DNA of 64,000 nt from Gordionus sp. m RMFG-2023 (lineage: Eukaryota; Nematomorpha; Gordioida; Chordodea; Parachordodidae). Position numbers and translations under genes: made by a program. The number at the start of each line of letters is the position of its first letter. Within the stretch, counting starts at the first letter, position 1. The stretch spans positions 25,521,561 to 25,585,560 of the forward strand of contig NC_088775.1 in assembly GCF_954871325.1 (NCBI RefSeq). Direction: 5' to 3'. Under the pieces are notes generated by a model. That model was given only the letters and a program-made list of their open reading frames with translations. It was not told the DNA's origin and did no database searches. Positions 52,201-64,000 of this stretch are shown here, in pieces.

Positions 52201-53249
52201 AAACTCTGATAGAACACTATGATGCAAACAATCGACCATGTATAGATGGGAAGATTAATATATTTACATAAAATTAATAAATTGGAAAGGCAGATAAATC
52301 ATAAAAAAAACTGTGGTAAAATAAAATAAAGCGGTATCGTCTACAAATTTACTAGCACTAGGAGTTAAATAATATAAAAATATCGTTATAAAAATTTATA
52401 ATTATGCAAAGGATATCATTGGATTTGGCCGTAATGTAAATTGATTGGTTGAAATATGAATACTTTGAAAAATTCACTGGAGTTTAACTTATAAAAGGAA
52501 TAAAACTCCAAATCATTTTTTATGCATGCAACGTTCATCAAATTGCATAGTCATTGTGTCTATTACAACATAATACACTTATATTTTATAACTTAAATAA
52601 AGTTAAAGTCATAATAAATATTACCATGTGATACTAATTGACTCGCATCATTACCATTTTCCTAATATTCTCCTCTGGAATTATTGTAGCACTGCTTTTC
52701 TCTGAACACGATTAAAATATACAATATAATAAAATTAAGCTATTTTCTAGGTTTTAATTGGGAAAAATATATTTAAATTTTACCTTAATTCATGGCTCAA
52801 ATTTATTTTTTTACATCTATAGCTTCATGTTTATATACAATATCTTCTGATTTAGGCGTGAATTCTTTGGTTTAATAGGTTTATTCATTTTTCAGAGCGG
52901 ATGTCATCCGCTATCTGACCTGAATATTTATTTGATATTATTTTTAGACATAATAAAGAAAATAATACATAATATGACAACGAGGAATTTAACTTTCTAA
53001 TTTTAATTAAATTTTATCTAAAATGCAAAATAATATTTTTTTAATTAATATAATTGTGGATGGGGGAGGGGGGGGGGGTATGTAAATTTTTATTCTAAAA
53101 ATTAAAATAATAAATCTCCCATTTCGATTTTGATGACGTTATTTTGACACTTACCAATTTAGAAATAATTATTAAAAGATGTTTGTAGTTTTTAGAAGCA
53201 AAATTATGAGTGATTTCATACTTATAATTTTTCTCAACACCTTAACATT
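49268..53249. other. Intergenic DNA before copy C
   Basis: Mostly AT-rich DNA without a convincing gene. A slightly less AT-rich patch at 49720-49920 has broken frames and no motif I know. At 52896-52912 is a 17-bp palindrome, agcggatg-t-catccgct. A poly-G run of about 10 occurs near 53070. Confidence 0.45.
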
Positions 53250-53370
53250 TTTCTCAAAAAATAATTAATATTTTTAGATAAATTATTCAAAGATCAAATA
53301 AAAATTTGTAAACGCAGGCTCACCTTTTTCTTCACCCAATATAGGAGTCATTCCCTCACAAGCCGCGAAT
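53250..53370 (+). promoter_or_regulatory. Conserved upstream/5'UTR block of transporter copy C
   Basis: Counterpart of 4830-4952: ttattcaaagatca, gtaaacgcaggctcacc, cttcacccaatataggag and cacaagccgcgaat all have close matches in front of copy A. Since neither introns nor further upstream DNA align, the block is likely kept by selection as promoter and leader. No start site can be fixed from sequence. Confidence 0.5.
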
Positions 53371-56300
53371 ATGACATTAAACGAAAAATCTTGTTCAAAA
53401 AAAATCCCAAGCATGGTAAATATATTACTACCTAAATTATCTTACAATATGCTTCAGCGATAAATTGGATATATCAAGAAAAGTCTTAGATATTTTTTTT
53501 TAATCACTCTTTAAAATGATTTAAAGGTAAAATGGTTATGAGAAGTCGAAAGTTTATAGAAAATATAAAATTTTTTAATAAGAGTAAATTTAAATTGGTT
53601 GGCTGAAGTATTTTTTTTAAATAATATTGTTTTCTCCTACTATTTAATCGATTTTTATGTCATCTAAAACTTTATATTATGCTATATGATTCTAAAGGTG
53701 GATTTTCATTTCATTTCATTCCATTTTTTTATTAATTTAAAAAAAAAAAATTGTATATTCATATAGCAAGAAAAAAGTGAAGATTTAGAAATGAGCCAGG
53801 ATGTTTATGAAAAGGACCATCGGGGCCATTGGGGTAACCATATGGAGTTTATATTATCTATCATAGGCTTTTCTATCGGTTTCGGAAATATCTGGAGATT
53901 CCCTTATGTTTGTTATGACAACGGTGGAGGTTTATTTCGTTCATTTAGATTATTTATAAGAAAAGATATTACAACATATTTATCTCCCTTTTAAATTTAT
54001 TTTTTATGATCCCTTTGTGATATCAATTTTTAGAGTAAAAAATGCTATTTTACAAATAAAAAATAAACCTATATAATTTAATCTTAATTTTGATTATTAA
54101 ACTAAAAAACTTTTTCCTTATTAATTTTGTGAGTATCGATTTTGTCGTTTTTACATAGTTTATTGACTCAATTTATGTTATTAATAAGAATATCTTGCAT
54201 TTCCAACAGTTTACCTTATATATAGCATTAGATATTTTTAATTAAATATTTTTGTTGTTCCCATTAACTATTGCTTTTATATATTTATATTACCGGTCCA
54301 CATAAATTTATTTAAAAAATAGATAAATATCTTGCCTATCTCCCCTCCCTTTTTTAAATATTTAATCAAATATATTATTGATAAATTTGCCATTCAATAA
54401 TTTCAGGAAAAGTCTTTATTTTCAATTATTAAGATTTAATTTACATTTCAAATTATACTAATAAAACCAATCTAATTTATTGGTTTATTTAAAACGTAGG
54501 AGCCTTTCTAATTCCATACATCATAATGCTCATCTTGATAGGAAAGCCGTTATACTTCATGGAATTAGCTCTAGGGCAATTCACCCGCCAAGGACCTCCA
54601 GGGGCTTTTAAAATAGTTCCTATAGCTATGGGTAAACAATAAATAAATCGATGATCATGATAATGAGCATCGCATAATGTAATTATATCAATTATCATAT
54701 TACTAGTTTGCTACGCTCCTCTAGACTAGAGGCCAACCCTTGGTCGGGAAATAAAAAGCATAAGTCTTCCTAGGAAGGCAGCCGATTAAGGTATGCAGAT
54801 GGGAAGACATATTAAGAGAATTATTATTTATTTTAAATATCTGTTTGTTTATTTTAGCCCCCCCCCTCCCCCAAGCCAATAAACTCCCTCTTCCCCTAAA
54901 TAAAAAAAGAAAATCTTAAAAAAAATATATAAATTAAAATTAGAAAAAAAATCATAACTTCTAACCATTTTAAATTTTAATGAATCTTGCGTCATATCCT
55001 CCCATTTTGGTGAAGGCGCCATTTAGATTTGCAAAAAGATTTAGTATAAGATTTGAAACGATCCTTTTACTTTTAGAAAAATAAATATAAATAATATAAA
55101 TATTTTTTGGTAGTAAATACCGGTAGAGGTCTGCAAGGCCGGCCTGTCTCATTTCGGCCCGTTAAAAAATTTTGCATAACCTGGCCATGTCCAAAATTTA
55201 CAAAATGTCAGGTCGCCAAATTGTTATAATTTAATAAAAGCTAGCCACCTCTCAAATTTTTTTATTTGAACTTTCTGGCCATCACATTTTAAATATCTAT
55301 ATCTAATTTTTTTTCCAATATCATTAAAGGAACTTATATCTATCCTCTATTGTTATCTATTTCTACAACAAGCGTTATAAATTGTTTGATACTGTATTAT
55401 ATATTGTTATTAGAACATATCATAAATAACTTGTTTAATTTCTTGTTAATTTACTATATTGATTTAATATTTTAGTTAGCCAATCAACATATCGTAATTT
55501 ATTTTCAAATTATAAAAAATCAAATAGCGTGAAATTGAAAATATTTCAAAAAATTACGATATATCAAAGATTTCCGATACTCTACATAAATTATCAAGCT
55601 CGGTCCGGAGATTTTTTATGAACAACTTCCCCGGCCCTTTATAAATAATTGCAAGGCATGTCTCTTTTATTTTTTTTAAAAAATTACCTAACCTGCCCCG
55701 CGGGTAGGTTTTCAGGCAGGACAGACCGAGCTTTGCAGATCTCAAAATACAGGAGTTGGCCTTAGAATCATAATAATGGTATTTATATCAAATATTATTA
55801 TAGATTAAGGAGATAGAATAAGCTAAAAATAAGTAAGGATATTTTACAAGTTACATTCTTGATAAGATAATTTGCTTTTTATTTTATCATCTTGGTAATA
55901 TACTAGAAATAAGTACAATTCAAAAGTAAATAGTTACATTATAACACACTTTATCATTTCCTTTATTTAAATAACTCATCGTATAATTTTAGTATTATAC
56001 AAGATTATTTGTGATTTAAATCAAAGTAATTAAAATATAATTTAAATAAAGAAAAAATTTTCTTGAAGGGAATTCCAAAATGTCATATTAAATTGTACAC
56101 AAAAATAAAAAGTAACTAAAAAACTAATCAGTATTTTGTCGTTACTTTCCAAGAAATTCAACCATTTATATACCTTTTTAAATTAATTTTTAAGGAGTGG
56201 GCTATGCCATGTTATTCACCTGTCTAATTATTTGCATTTACTACAATGTTCTGATGGTCTACACTCTCTATTATACCTTCGCCTCTTTCCAGAGACATCT

Positions 56301-59300
56301 TCCATGGTCTCATTGCAACAATGTAAATAAAACTTATATGATAAATGCTGTTCGTATAAATTACAAATTTTATACTTTTAATGAGAACTTTATCTAATAA
56401 GGTTTCCATTTTAAAATATAAATAGATTATTCGTCTTTATTAGGGTCCAAAACCCAATTCTTTATCTTACTATCTCTTTACATGAGAACCAATCTTTATG
56501 GTGGCTTCAATGAACAATTATTATAATTTTGTTATGCATAGTTTTTTTTGGATCCACCAATTAATTTTTAAATAATTACATTTAATTATCATTCCCAAAT
56601 ACTTCTTTTTTTTCAATTTTCAAACTATCTTTTTTATGACCATAAAATAAACTTCGATTTTTCCTTGAAAAAAAAACCCAGTCTTTCAATACGGAGAATT
56701 GTGTAGTCTTAACAAGGTATCAAGATTCTGCCAACCAATCCTTCACCATGGCTCATAATTCAACTCAAGGTTATAATTCAAGCTGGACAAATTATAATGC
56801 CACTGATTTAACCAGTTTAACTAATCTGACCAATTTATCCAACTTTTCTAATTTGACACATATGATTGGCGCCAATTCTACATCTATGAATAATTTATCG
56901 ACTACTGTAGTGAGAAAAGTGTCATCATTGGAAGAATTTTGGAAGTTTTCTCATTATTTTGTTTTATTTGGATGTGGAACATAAGTCATTACAGAAATTT
57001 TACTGTAATAAATTATATATTATCTTATTTAGAATAAAAGTGTTGGGATTTGATAGATCAACGGGCATACATGACATAGGACCCATAAAATGGGACCTAG
57101 CCTTGATACTTTTTCTATCTTGGGGATTGGTATTCGCTATGCTTTTCAAAGGAATTCAAACTTCTGGAAAGGTTTAAATTATTTGCTTTTGACATGATTT
57201 TACTTTAAAACTCTAAAAACAAAATTATTCTTGAAATTATATAAATTTGTCTAAATAATAACTTTATATTATTCGACTTATTTATCTTTATCATAAAATT
57301 TACATATTCATAGATATAAATGTTAAATATATTTAGCATGATTTATACAAAAATTTCGAATTTGAAAAAACGAATATAGATATTTTAAATATATAATTAA
57401 ATGTTTCCGGAGTTAAATATTCTGAACCCGAACAAAAAGACATAGGATAAAAAAACTCTTTCTATATATTTAGGAAAAGTCAATCACTGTAAATATGTAT
57501 TCTGATAATAGTTTTACACATTTTTAAACTAAACCTAGCCCATATTGTGTCTTTTAAAATCCTTTATTTTTCTTTCCCAAAAAAATATCTATTACCATGT
57601 TATTATTTTAAATTAGCAATTTTAATAATATTCTTAAAGCATTTTAAAAAATTTATCAAAATTGTACCAATTTTTTTTAGTCTCGGCATTTTATTTTTTA
57701 CTTATGTTGCATTTTTGTCCAAAGTTTTTTTTAGACTGATTCTTTTTCAGTATATTTTTGGCAGGGTTTTTATGCCCAGGTTTTTTGCCGATTTTTATCT
57801 TCGGGAAATCTGTCCAATCAAATATCAGTGGTAGATTTGAAGGGCAAGATATTTGTTAGAAGAATTATTTTTTAGATTATACTAACTAATTCCTTTACAT
57901 AAAAAAATGGAGTAACACTGACATTAAGTCCAAATGCCAATTCTATTTTTGGACAAAATGCCATTAATTTTTTCAATTATTTTAAAGTTAATAAACGCAT
58001 ACTGGTATAAATTTTTTTTTCTTTAAAATTAATTAAAAGGTTATATATGTGACGGCGACTCTTCCTTATTTGCTTCTAGTTATTCTACTCATTAGGGGAG
58101 CTACTCTTCCCGGTGCACGTGCGGGGATTTTATATCTATTCACTCCGCAATGGAGAAAACTATTGGATATAAAAGTAAATAGGAAAGAAGAAATAAAGCT
58201 TATGCAAATCAAAATTTAATTGATTTAAAAAAATTTATATTTGATTAAAGGGAGATAATTTTATTTCATTATTTTGCTACATTTAAAAATTAAATTTCTA
58301 GGTCTGGAGGTCAGCGTGTGCTCAGATATTTTATTCTTTGAGTCTAGCTTTGGGGGGTATAACCACGTTTTCTAGTTTCAACCCCTTCCATAATAATTGT
58401 TACAAGGATGCCATGATAGTGAGCATAATGGATACCGTAACAAGTTTGATGGCGGCAACCGTCATCTTTTCTTACCTAGGAAATATGGCACAGGATATGA
58501 ATATTTCATTAGCACAAGGCGCCGAAACTCTCTCAGGTTTTAATTCTATTTTCAAAAATACAATAAGGAGCTCTATTATTTAACCCTTTGAGGCGTGGAA
58601 AAAAAAGTGCCAATAATTTTTTGTTTTTATTAGTGAAAAGTTTTAATATAAATAAATTATAATTAAAATTTATCATAAATATTAAAAATTAAATAAGTGG
58701 TATTTTATTGATATCACCTAGCTTTATCAGAAGGAAAAAATGATTAAATAAAGAAGAACGTTACATTGATGGCACCTCCAACTTATTAAATAAGTTTTAA
58801 TTATCAAAATTAATTATTATATAGCTTTAAAAGGATAAAATCTGTTAAAATTTAAAAAATAATAAATTCCATATATGAGTAACTTTTGTATCAAATATAG
58901 TATTAAAAAACTTGTGTTAATTGAAATAAATAAAAATATATCTAATTTTAATATTTTAGTGATTACAGTTGAAGTAGATCGCGCTAGTAGCAGAAATATT
59001 ATCTTAAAATGATATACAAAAATGTAACATGTTTGATTTTATATTATTTAACTCATCTCAAACTCTAAACATTTAATAAATTTGCTCTTCCCCACAAACT
59101 TTTTTAAGGTCCTGGTTTAGTCTTCATAGTGTATCCTCGAGCCGTCTCCACTCTTCCAATACCTCAACTATGGTCCGTCCTTTTTTTCATCATGCTTTAC
59201 AGCTTAGGGTTGGATAGCTCGATTGCCTTAATTTCCACCCTTACCAGTGCTATTCATGATCAACTTCCAAACCTTTTCCCTTGGAAACATAAGACATACC

Positions 59301-61251
59301 TATGTTTAGCTTTATGCTTCATTTGCTTCTTACTGGGATTACCATTGGTAACTTACGTAAGTTTATATGAATTTTTAATTTTTTTAAAATTTATATCTAA
59401 TTTTAGTGTATAATTCCGGATTTATTTTACTACGATGCTTAAATATTTAATCGTGTCGTGTAATTTTTTCATAAACTTTGCTCAAATTTGTTTCCATCCG
59501 TTAAATTAAAATAGCTGTGATTGAAAAATAAAAACAATTGAATAAGCAAATTATTATATCAAAACCAGAATTTAGTATAAAATTTATAAAAAACATCCTA
59601 CATGATAATATATGTTCAGCTTACTGATTCTCCTCAAAACGAAACTATCGATATAAAAAAAATTTTCGCTTGAAATTATAACATCATTAAAACTATGAAA
59701 GTCAACCAATTGATGTTAATTGTTAGATTTTCATGAGATTAATTAATGGATTGACCTCCTATTTAATTTTTAAAATCTAATTTTTATTTAAATTATAAAT
59801 ATTTCGATATTGTTGTTAATCTTGATCAGAATTTTCATTTTCTTTCTTTATTCACCAAGAAATTTAAAGAGGGTGAAATCTGCCAAATTATAAACACATA
59901 GACACTTGTCAGATAAAAAAAGGTAAATTTTGAAACTCTTGAAAAACAATCCATACTGAGTTTTAGGAAGAGTAAAAACTTTCAACAAATTGATATTGCA
60001 TATTATTTATTTTACAAATTTTAACTTTTTTTTTCAAAATTTATTGTATACAAGGGAGGTTTCTATGTATTTGATTTGGTGAACTTTTATGTTGGAGATT
60101 TTTGCCTGATTATGATAGCGGCTGCAGAACTTATCGCTATCATGTGGATATACGGTAAATAATATTTATAAAAAAAATTTATGGAAAATTTGTATATAAT
60201 CAGTAGAGTTGAAGGCTAAGAAATATATTTCTCTTATAATCATTTTCATATAAAATAGGTATCAAAAGATTCATAAAGGACATCGAGGTCATGCTAGGTC
60301 GCAAAATACCCCAAATATGGTATTGGTACACTACCTGGTTTTTCATAGGTCCCATTATTTTACTGGTAAAATTATACCTTATTATACCAAAAAAAATATA
60401 TAATAGATTACCATTTATGTTTCTAGGGTGATTAATATATAATATACTTAAAAATACCTCTTTAAATATTAAGGGCAGGAATATTGCTCTAATTATCTTT
60501 TAAAGAAAAATTCGATTTAAGTTTTAAATTATGATTGTATGTTTTTTCGTGAATTCAAGACTTCAGAGGCGTTATAAACTAATTTTTATTACATTAATAA
60601 TATTTTTGATATGTTTATCTAGGCTATTGCGATAGCTTCGTTATATGATCTCGTCACCCAAGGCGAACATAAATTAGATAATTACAGTTTTCCGGGATGG
60701 GCCCATAATTTTGGTTGGACAATGACGTCCCTCATTTTAGCTCAAATTATTATAGTTGGGAGCGTATACTTTTACAGACAGCCTGGCACTTTCACGGAAG
60801 TATATATATTATTTTTAACTTTTAAAAAGTTTCAGAATTTTCAAAAGTTTTAAAATTTTAAGGAAATTAGTTTTGGAAATTAATTAAATTTTTTTTAAAA
60901 TGTCATAAATATGTTTTGATCAGGTTTTTATTTACAATTAAGTTTTTCGATAAAATTTTCAAGTTTTAGGATTACATTTTTACATCTTTTGGAAGCGGCC
61001 TAAAGATGATTTAACATAATTTTAAATAATATTTTCAATCCATTATTTTGACTAAAATATTTTTACTTATTATATAAAAAAAAATTTAATAATAGGATTT
61101 AATTAAATATAAAAGTTTAAAATATATATTTAATATTGCACAGAAATTGAGAAATTCCAGTGTACCCTCTAAGGACTTTTGGCTAAATGATTGTGATTAC
61201 AAGGATGAAAATTTTGACATTATGTTGAAAACCAAATTAGGCTCAATCTGA
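53371..61251 (+). CDS. SLC6 nutrient amino acid transporter-like protein, copy C (13 exons)
   Basis: Predicted Na+/Cl--coupled amino acid symporter of the plasma membrane, 659 aa, paralogue of copy A. Exons: 53371-53415, 53767-53929, 54500-54631, 56195-56322, 56682-56944, 57033-57171, 58040-58174, 58302-58536, 59109-59356, 60055-60154, 60259-60365, 60623-60799, 61144-61251; joined they are open from ATG to TGA. Hallmarks: TM1 [34 protein letters not shown]3 [14 protein letters not shown]6 [22 protein letters not shown]7 SIMDTVTS with Asp379, TM8 LGLDSSIAL. Exon 9 differs from copy A at 7 of 83 residues, whereas extracellular loop 2 (exon 5) is strongly diverged and holds ten N-glycosylation sequons. 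Exon 1, exon 5 and exon 13 differ in length from A by whole codons. Substrate unknown. Confidence 0.92.
55124..55745. mobile_element. hAT MITE in intron 3 of copy C
   Basis: Ends TAGAGGTCTGCAAGGCCGGCC and GAGCTTTGCAGATCTCAA; flanks aataccgg (55116-55123) and aatacagg (55746-55753) agree at 7 of 8 bases. About 620 bp, GC-rich only near the ends, no transposase. The termini resemble the TAGAGATCTGC family at 5423-5881 but the interior differs. The minus-strand frame at 55554-55745 is not a gene. Confidence 0.85.
57172..58039. other. Intron 6 of copy C with a chance open frame
   Basis: The intron includes a 95-codon open frame (57547-57834) of hydrophobic Phe/Ile/Leu/Lys composition. It has no domain I recognise and no counterpart in copy A. 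I read it as chance coding in AT-rich DNA. Confidence 0.5.
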
Positions 61252-61404
61252 TTAAAATAAAGTCTTTTTTATAATTAATTTTTGATTATAATGTATTGAA
61301 ATTTATTGTTTTGTTTGAAAAATATTTAAATTTTTTTTGAAATATTGTTTCGGAAACGTTGTTAAATTATTTATCATATAAATTATTTATTAAATATTCG
61401 ATAT

Positions 61405-61410
61405 AATAAA
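61405..61410 (+). promoter_or_regulatory. Candidate polyadenylation signal, copy C
   Basis: AATAAA 154 bases after the stop, comparable to 143 in copy A. An earlier AATAAA at 61256 is too close to the stop to be likely. Confidence 0.4.
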
Positions 61411-61559
61411 TTTTTAAAAAAACATTGACGTAAATACATATAAACATTTTAAATCTTTTCAGAAATAAATAGAAAGATAAATTTTTAGTTTTAACTAATA
61501 ATATTTTGTTTAAAAGTTATAAAAATAATGTAAAAGGGATAGGAAAATCGTATAAGGTT

Positions 61560-61802
61560 TCATTTGCAAAGTACTAAGGTTCCGTTTTGATCAGTCAAAA
61601 TTGTCAAACACATGTCTATGTCGCAAGCGTTTGCCATACAATTAACGCTCTGCATATTTTTCGAACAAAACTTGTAACTTTTAGGGCACGGCTTACAAAT
61701 TCCGCTCTGAAACATTGAGCCTTCACATTTTAAAGGGGTAACTTCTTTGACTGATATCATGCGGGGTTTTAATGGGCTCAGGTATACGGATTGAAGCATC
61801 AC
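61560..61802 (-). CDS. Last exon of an unidentified cysteine-rich protein, convergent with copy C
   Basis: A minus-strand exon that begins after an acceptor (TTGTACAG, 61810-61803) and ends with TGA at 61562-61560, about 80 codons. It encodes eight cysteines in the last 56 residues, with blocks GICKPCPKSYKFCSKN and NACDIDMCLTILTDQNGTLV, and ends LCK. The cysteine spacing suggests a secreted or extracellular, disulfide-rich domain. I do not recognise the family. Upstream exons were not found in 61807-64000, so the start of the gene lies beyond the window or in exons too short to see. Its stop is only 308 bp from that of copy C, tail to tail. A decayed copy at 48350-48555 shows it was duplicated together with a transporter. 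Confidence 0.65.
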   Translation of the reverse strand: MMLQSVYLSPLKPRMISVKEVTPLKCEGSMFQSGICKPCPKSYKFCSKNMQSVNCMANACDIDMCLTILTDQNGTLVLCK

Positions 61803-61806
61803 CTGT

Positions 61807-64000
61807 ACAAGCTTTTAAAAAAATATATGATGTGAGTGAACAAAAAGTAATTTTTTTGATGACATCCTTGAAAATACAGCTTAAAACTTATAGAGTCACA
61901 GTTTAGAGAACAATTAGTGACTCTCAGTAACATTAACTGATTTATCTATTCAAGCAGAAAGCAAATAATCCCTAGGATATATAGGTGGGCAAACTATGTT
62001 TTGAGGATTGAAGATGATATAAATATCTATTCACGGTGCTAACACTACCCCATTAATGATCAGACATATTTTATTTTCCAACGAAAATTATTAATTGTTT
62101 ATAATATTATTATTAAAATCTAACTATAAATTCCTATTAAAATTTACAGCCTAAAAAATAATCTGTATGAACTGTTGCATGTAAGCAAAGGCATAAAAAT
62201 AACATTATTTATTTATATGAGAAAAAAATATACCATATAAAATTTTTAAGTTTATTGATATTAAATATTCTAATGACCATTTTTTATATTTATGTAATCT
62301 TTTAGAGCAATCAATATGGATTATTTGACATTATGTATCTTGTCTAGATATTACCTAGACATATTTTCATATTTATATATTTATTTTATGCATGAACAAC
62401 AAAATATAGAACAAATCTATTCTTTGCATATATATGAATAGATTTAGTTGAATAATATTTTACTAGAAAATCTGAACCCATTTAATGGATGGGTGAAAGT
62501 TCTTTACGTATGTGTCACTGCATGTTAAACCATAGTTTATCGTACTAATATTTTATTGACCATTTTAAATTTATAATAATAACGGGTTCCTTTATTTCTT
62601 AGCCATTGAGGACTATATTCAAGTATTTTTCCCTTATCATCTTAGATGCGAAAAAAAAAATAGAGCAAACCGAGGAGCTTAAACTTTCTATAAATTTGTA
62701 ACAACCTTACCTCCTAATCTAAGGTTCAGAACTTTCAGGTTTTATTTTTACTCTGATTAATATCATAATCATCTATGTTCTTTTGACTTGTTAAAATTGA
62801 GTATTTTAAAATTATTTCAGATTTCTTGCTAGTGGGTTTCAATCTTAACATCATTCTATCATTAATAATTTAAGAAATTGATTAATTTTTTAAAAAATAA
62901 ATGCTCTATGCTAACTGTGTAGGAGTCTGAGAACATTAACATTAAGCAAAGATTGATAAACTAAAAAATAATATTTTGCAAAATTTATTTTTATATGTCA
63001 TAGTGATGATACAATATTCATGTTAAATAAGAAATTTTAAATTATTTTCATTCAAAAAGGTGCTGTCTGAAAAATATATAAGTAGCAACTGTTACAGGTA
63101 TGCAAAGTTGAACCATAAAATAGATTGACTAAAATTTATTATTATTCAAATGGAATTTATTACTTCCGAACTTTTGATAGACAATAAAGTTCTCAACTTA
63201 ATTCTATAAAATAAAGTAGGCTACCAAATTAACAATGCTGGCACGATGATTACTTTAATCAAAAAATGGTGGATTCGAAAATGATTTAAGAGGCCCTTTA
63301 TAAATTTCAAACTTACTTAAGCTTTAAAAAAAATGAAAATAGTATTCGTCAATATGCAGCTGAGAATATGAATTAGATAATATTTACACAATTTGTCATA
63401 GTAAACCAATATATATAAATTTTTACTAAAGAATTGATTATGTATTATTAAGCATAATTTATCTAAGATTTATAATTTTTTAAATTACAATTCACTTGTT
63501 CACCCGTTTGCACGAATATGTCTTAAAGCTTAAAAGACATAAACATTACATTAAATTAAATTATTTTTTAAAGTTTTCTTACAAATATTAAAAATGAATA
63601 TCCGATATATTGATACATATTTCTAAAAAAAAATCTTTACAAAGTTTAAGTCAAAAAATTCTGTTTTTTATAAAAAAAAATTGATTATTTCAATAACACG
63701 AACACAAGGAAATATAAAAAAGATAAGAATATTTAAATTTTAATCAACTTGTATGATTATATATTTATATTTTATCTAAGAATAAATAGTGTGATTACAA
63801 TTTTATAATTTTCTTAAATATTATTTTAAAGATAATATTTGTTTCTTATTATCTAAACATTGTTGATTTAAAAAATAAAAAATATGAAAGAAAAAAACAT
63901 TCCATTTTAGCTATATGTTTTAAGAATTTTAAATAATCAAGTTAAACTATTCAGGGCAGGAAGGAACTAAACTCTTTTTGACATTTTGTAGCCTTTAATA
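61807..64000. other. Probable intron/upstream DNA of the cysteine-rich gene
   Basis: AT-rich sequence without a convincing exon on either strand, no delimited transposon and no tRNA-like box motifs noticed. It is presumably intronic for the minus-strand gene that ends at 61560, but this cannot be shown from the sequence. Confidence 0.4.

Noticed and set aside
52896-52912. Palindrome as an origin or terminator
   Set aside because: Nothing around it supports such a role in an animal genome; kept only as a possible factor-binding site.
57547-57834. 95-codon open frame in intron 6 of copy C
   Set aside because: Hydrophobic low-complexity composition, no counterpart in copy A and no splice context.
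1-64000. Search for tRNA, rRNA, CRISPR arrays or bacterial-type operons
   Set aside because: None seen by eye; spliced genes and eukaryotic transposons throughout make bacterial features unlikely.

Overview
The window is an AT-rich stretch of an invertebrate animal genome, with intron-containing genes, long introns and a heavy load of transposons. The transporter genes resemble invertebrate (best known in insects) nutrient amino acid transporters of the SLC6 family. I cannot place the species from this window, and I saw no rRNA, tRNA, CRISPR or bacterial features.

The backbone is a head-to-tail array of three SLC6 copies on the plus strand. Copy A (4953-16704) and copy C (53371-61251) each assemble by eye into a complete 13-exon reading frame (657 and 659 codons). 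Intron phases are identical, and exon lengths are identical except in exons 1, 5 and 13. Copy B (about 27120-46485) is a pseudogene: recognisable pieces of exons 5, 6 and 8-13 remain, exons 1-4 and 7 were not found, and its introns are full of transposons. Downstream of C, on the minus strand, lies the last exon of an unidentified cysteine-rich protein (61560-61802). A decayed copy of the same exon sits downstream of B (about 48350-48555), so the B/C duplication carried the neighbour along.

Mobile DNA fills most of the rest. Several hAT-type elements can be delimited by terminal repeats and 8-bp target duplications: a related pair at 1768-4427 and 33897-40800, 25456-26784, 41067-43004, 55124-55745, and two copies of a small MITE (32322-32543 and 44113-44327). 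A GC-rich hAT MITE beginning near TAGAGATCTGC occurs at 1105-1332, 2327-2575, 5423-5881 and 39924-40270. The related pair hold nested insertions: a 940-bp fold-back element with a 9-bp target duplication (3368-4307) in one, and an old LTR element (34135-39048) that itself contains a smaller gag/protease-bearing LTR fossil (35085-37243) in the other. A broken LINE (29230-31340) and a Mutator-like transposase fragment (about 46600-47850) complete the list.

Region by region: 1-4830 is transposon remnants; 4830-16850 is copy A; 16850-27120 is intergenic DNA with repeats, an orphan 72-bp coding-like repeat and hAT elements; 27120-46485 is pseudogene B; 46485-53250 is a Mutator fragment, the relic neighbour exon and a palindromic-repeat element; 53250-61410 is copy C; 61560-64000 is the 3' end of the neighbour gene and apparent intron. 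I found no convincing new molecular system. The most interesting points are the glycosylation-site-dense extracellular loop of the transporters, their unusual splice sites, the co-duplicated cysteine-rich neighbour, and a transposon nesting history that can be read directly from empty-site comparison.
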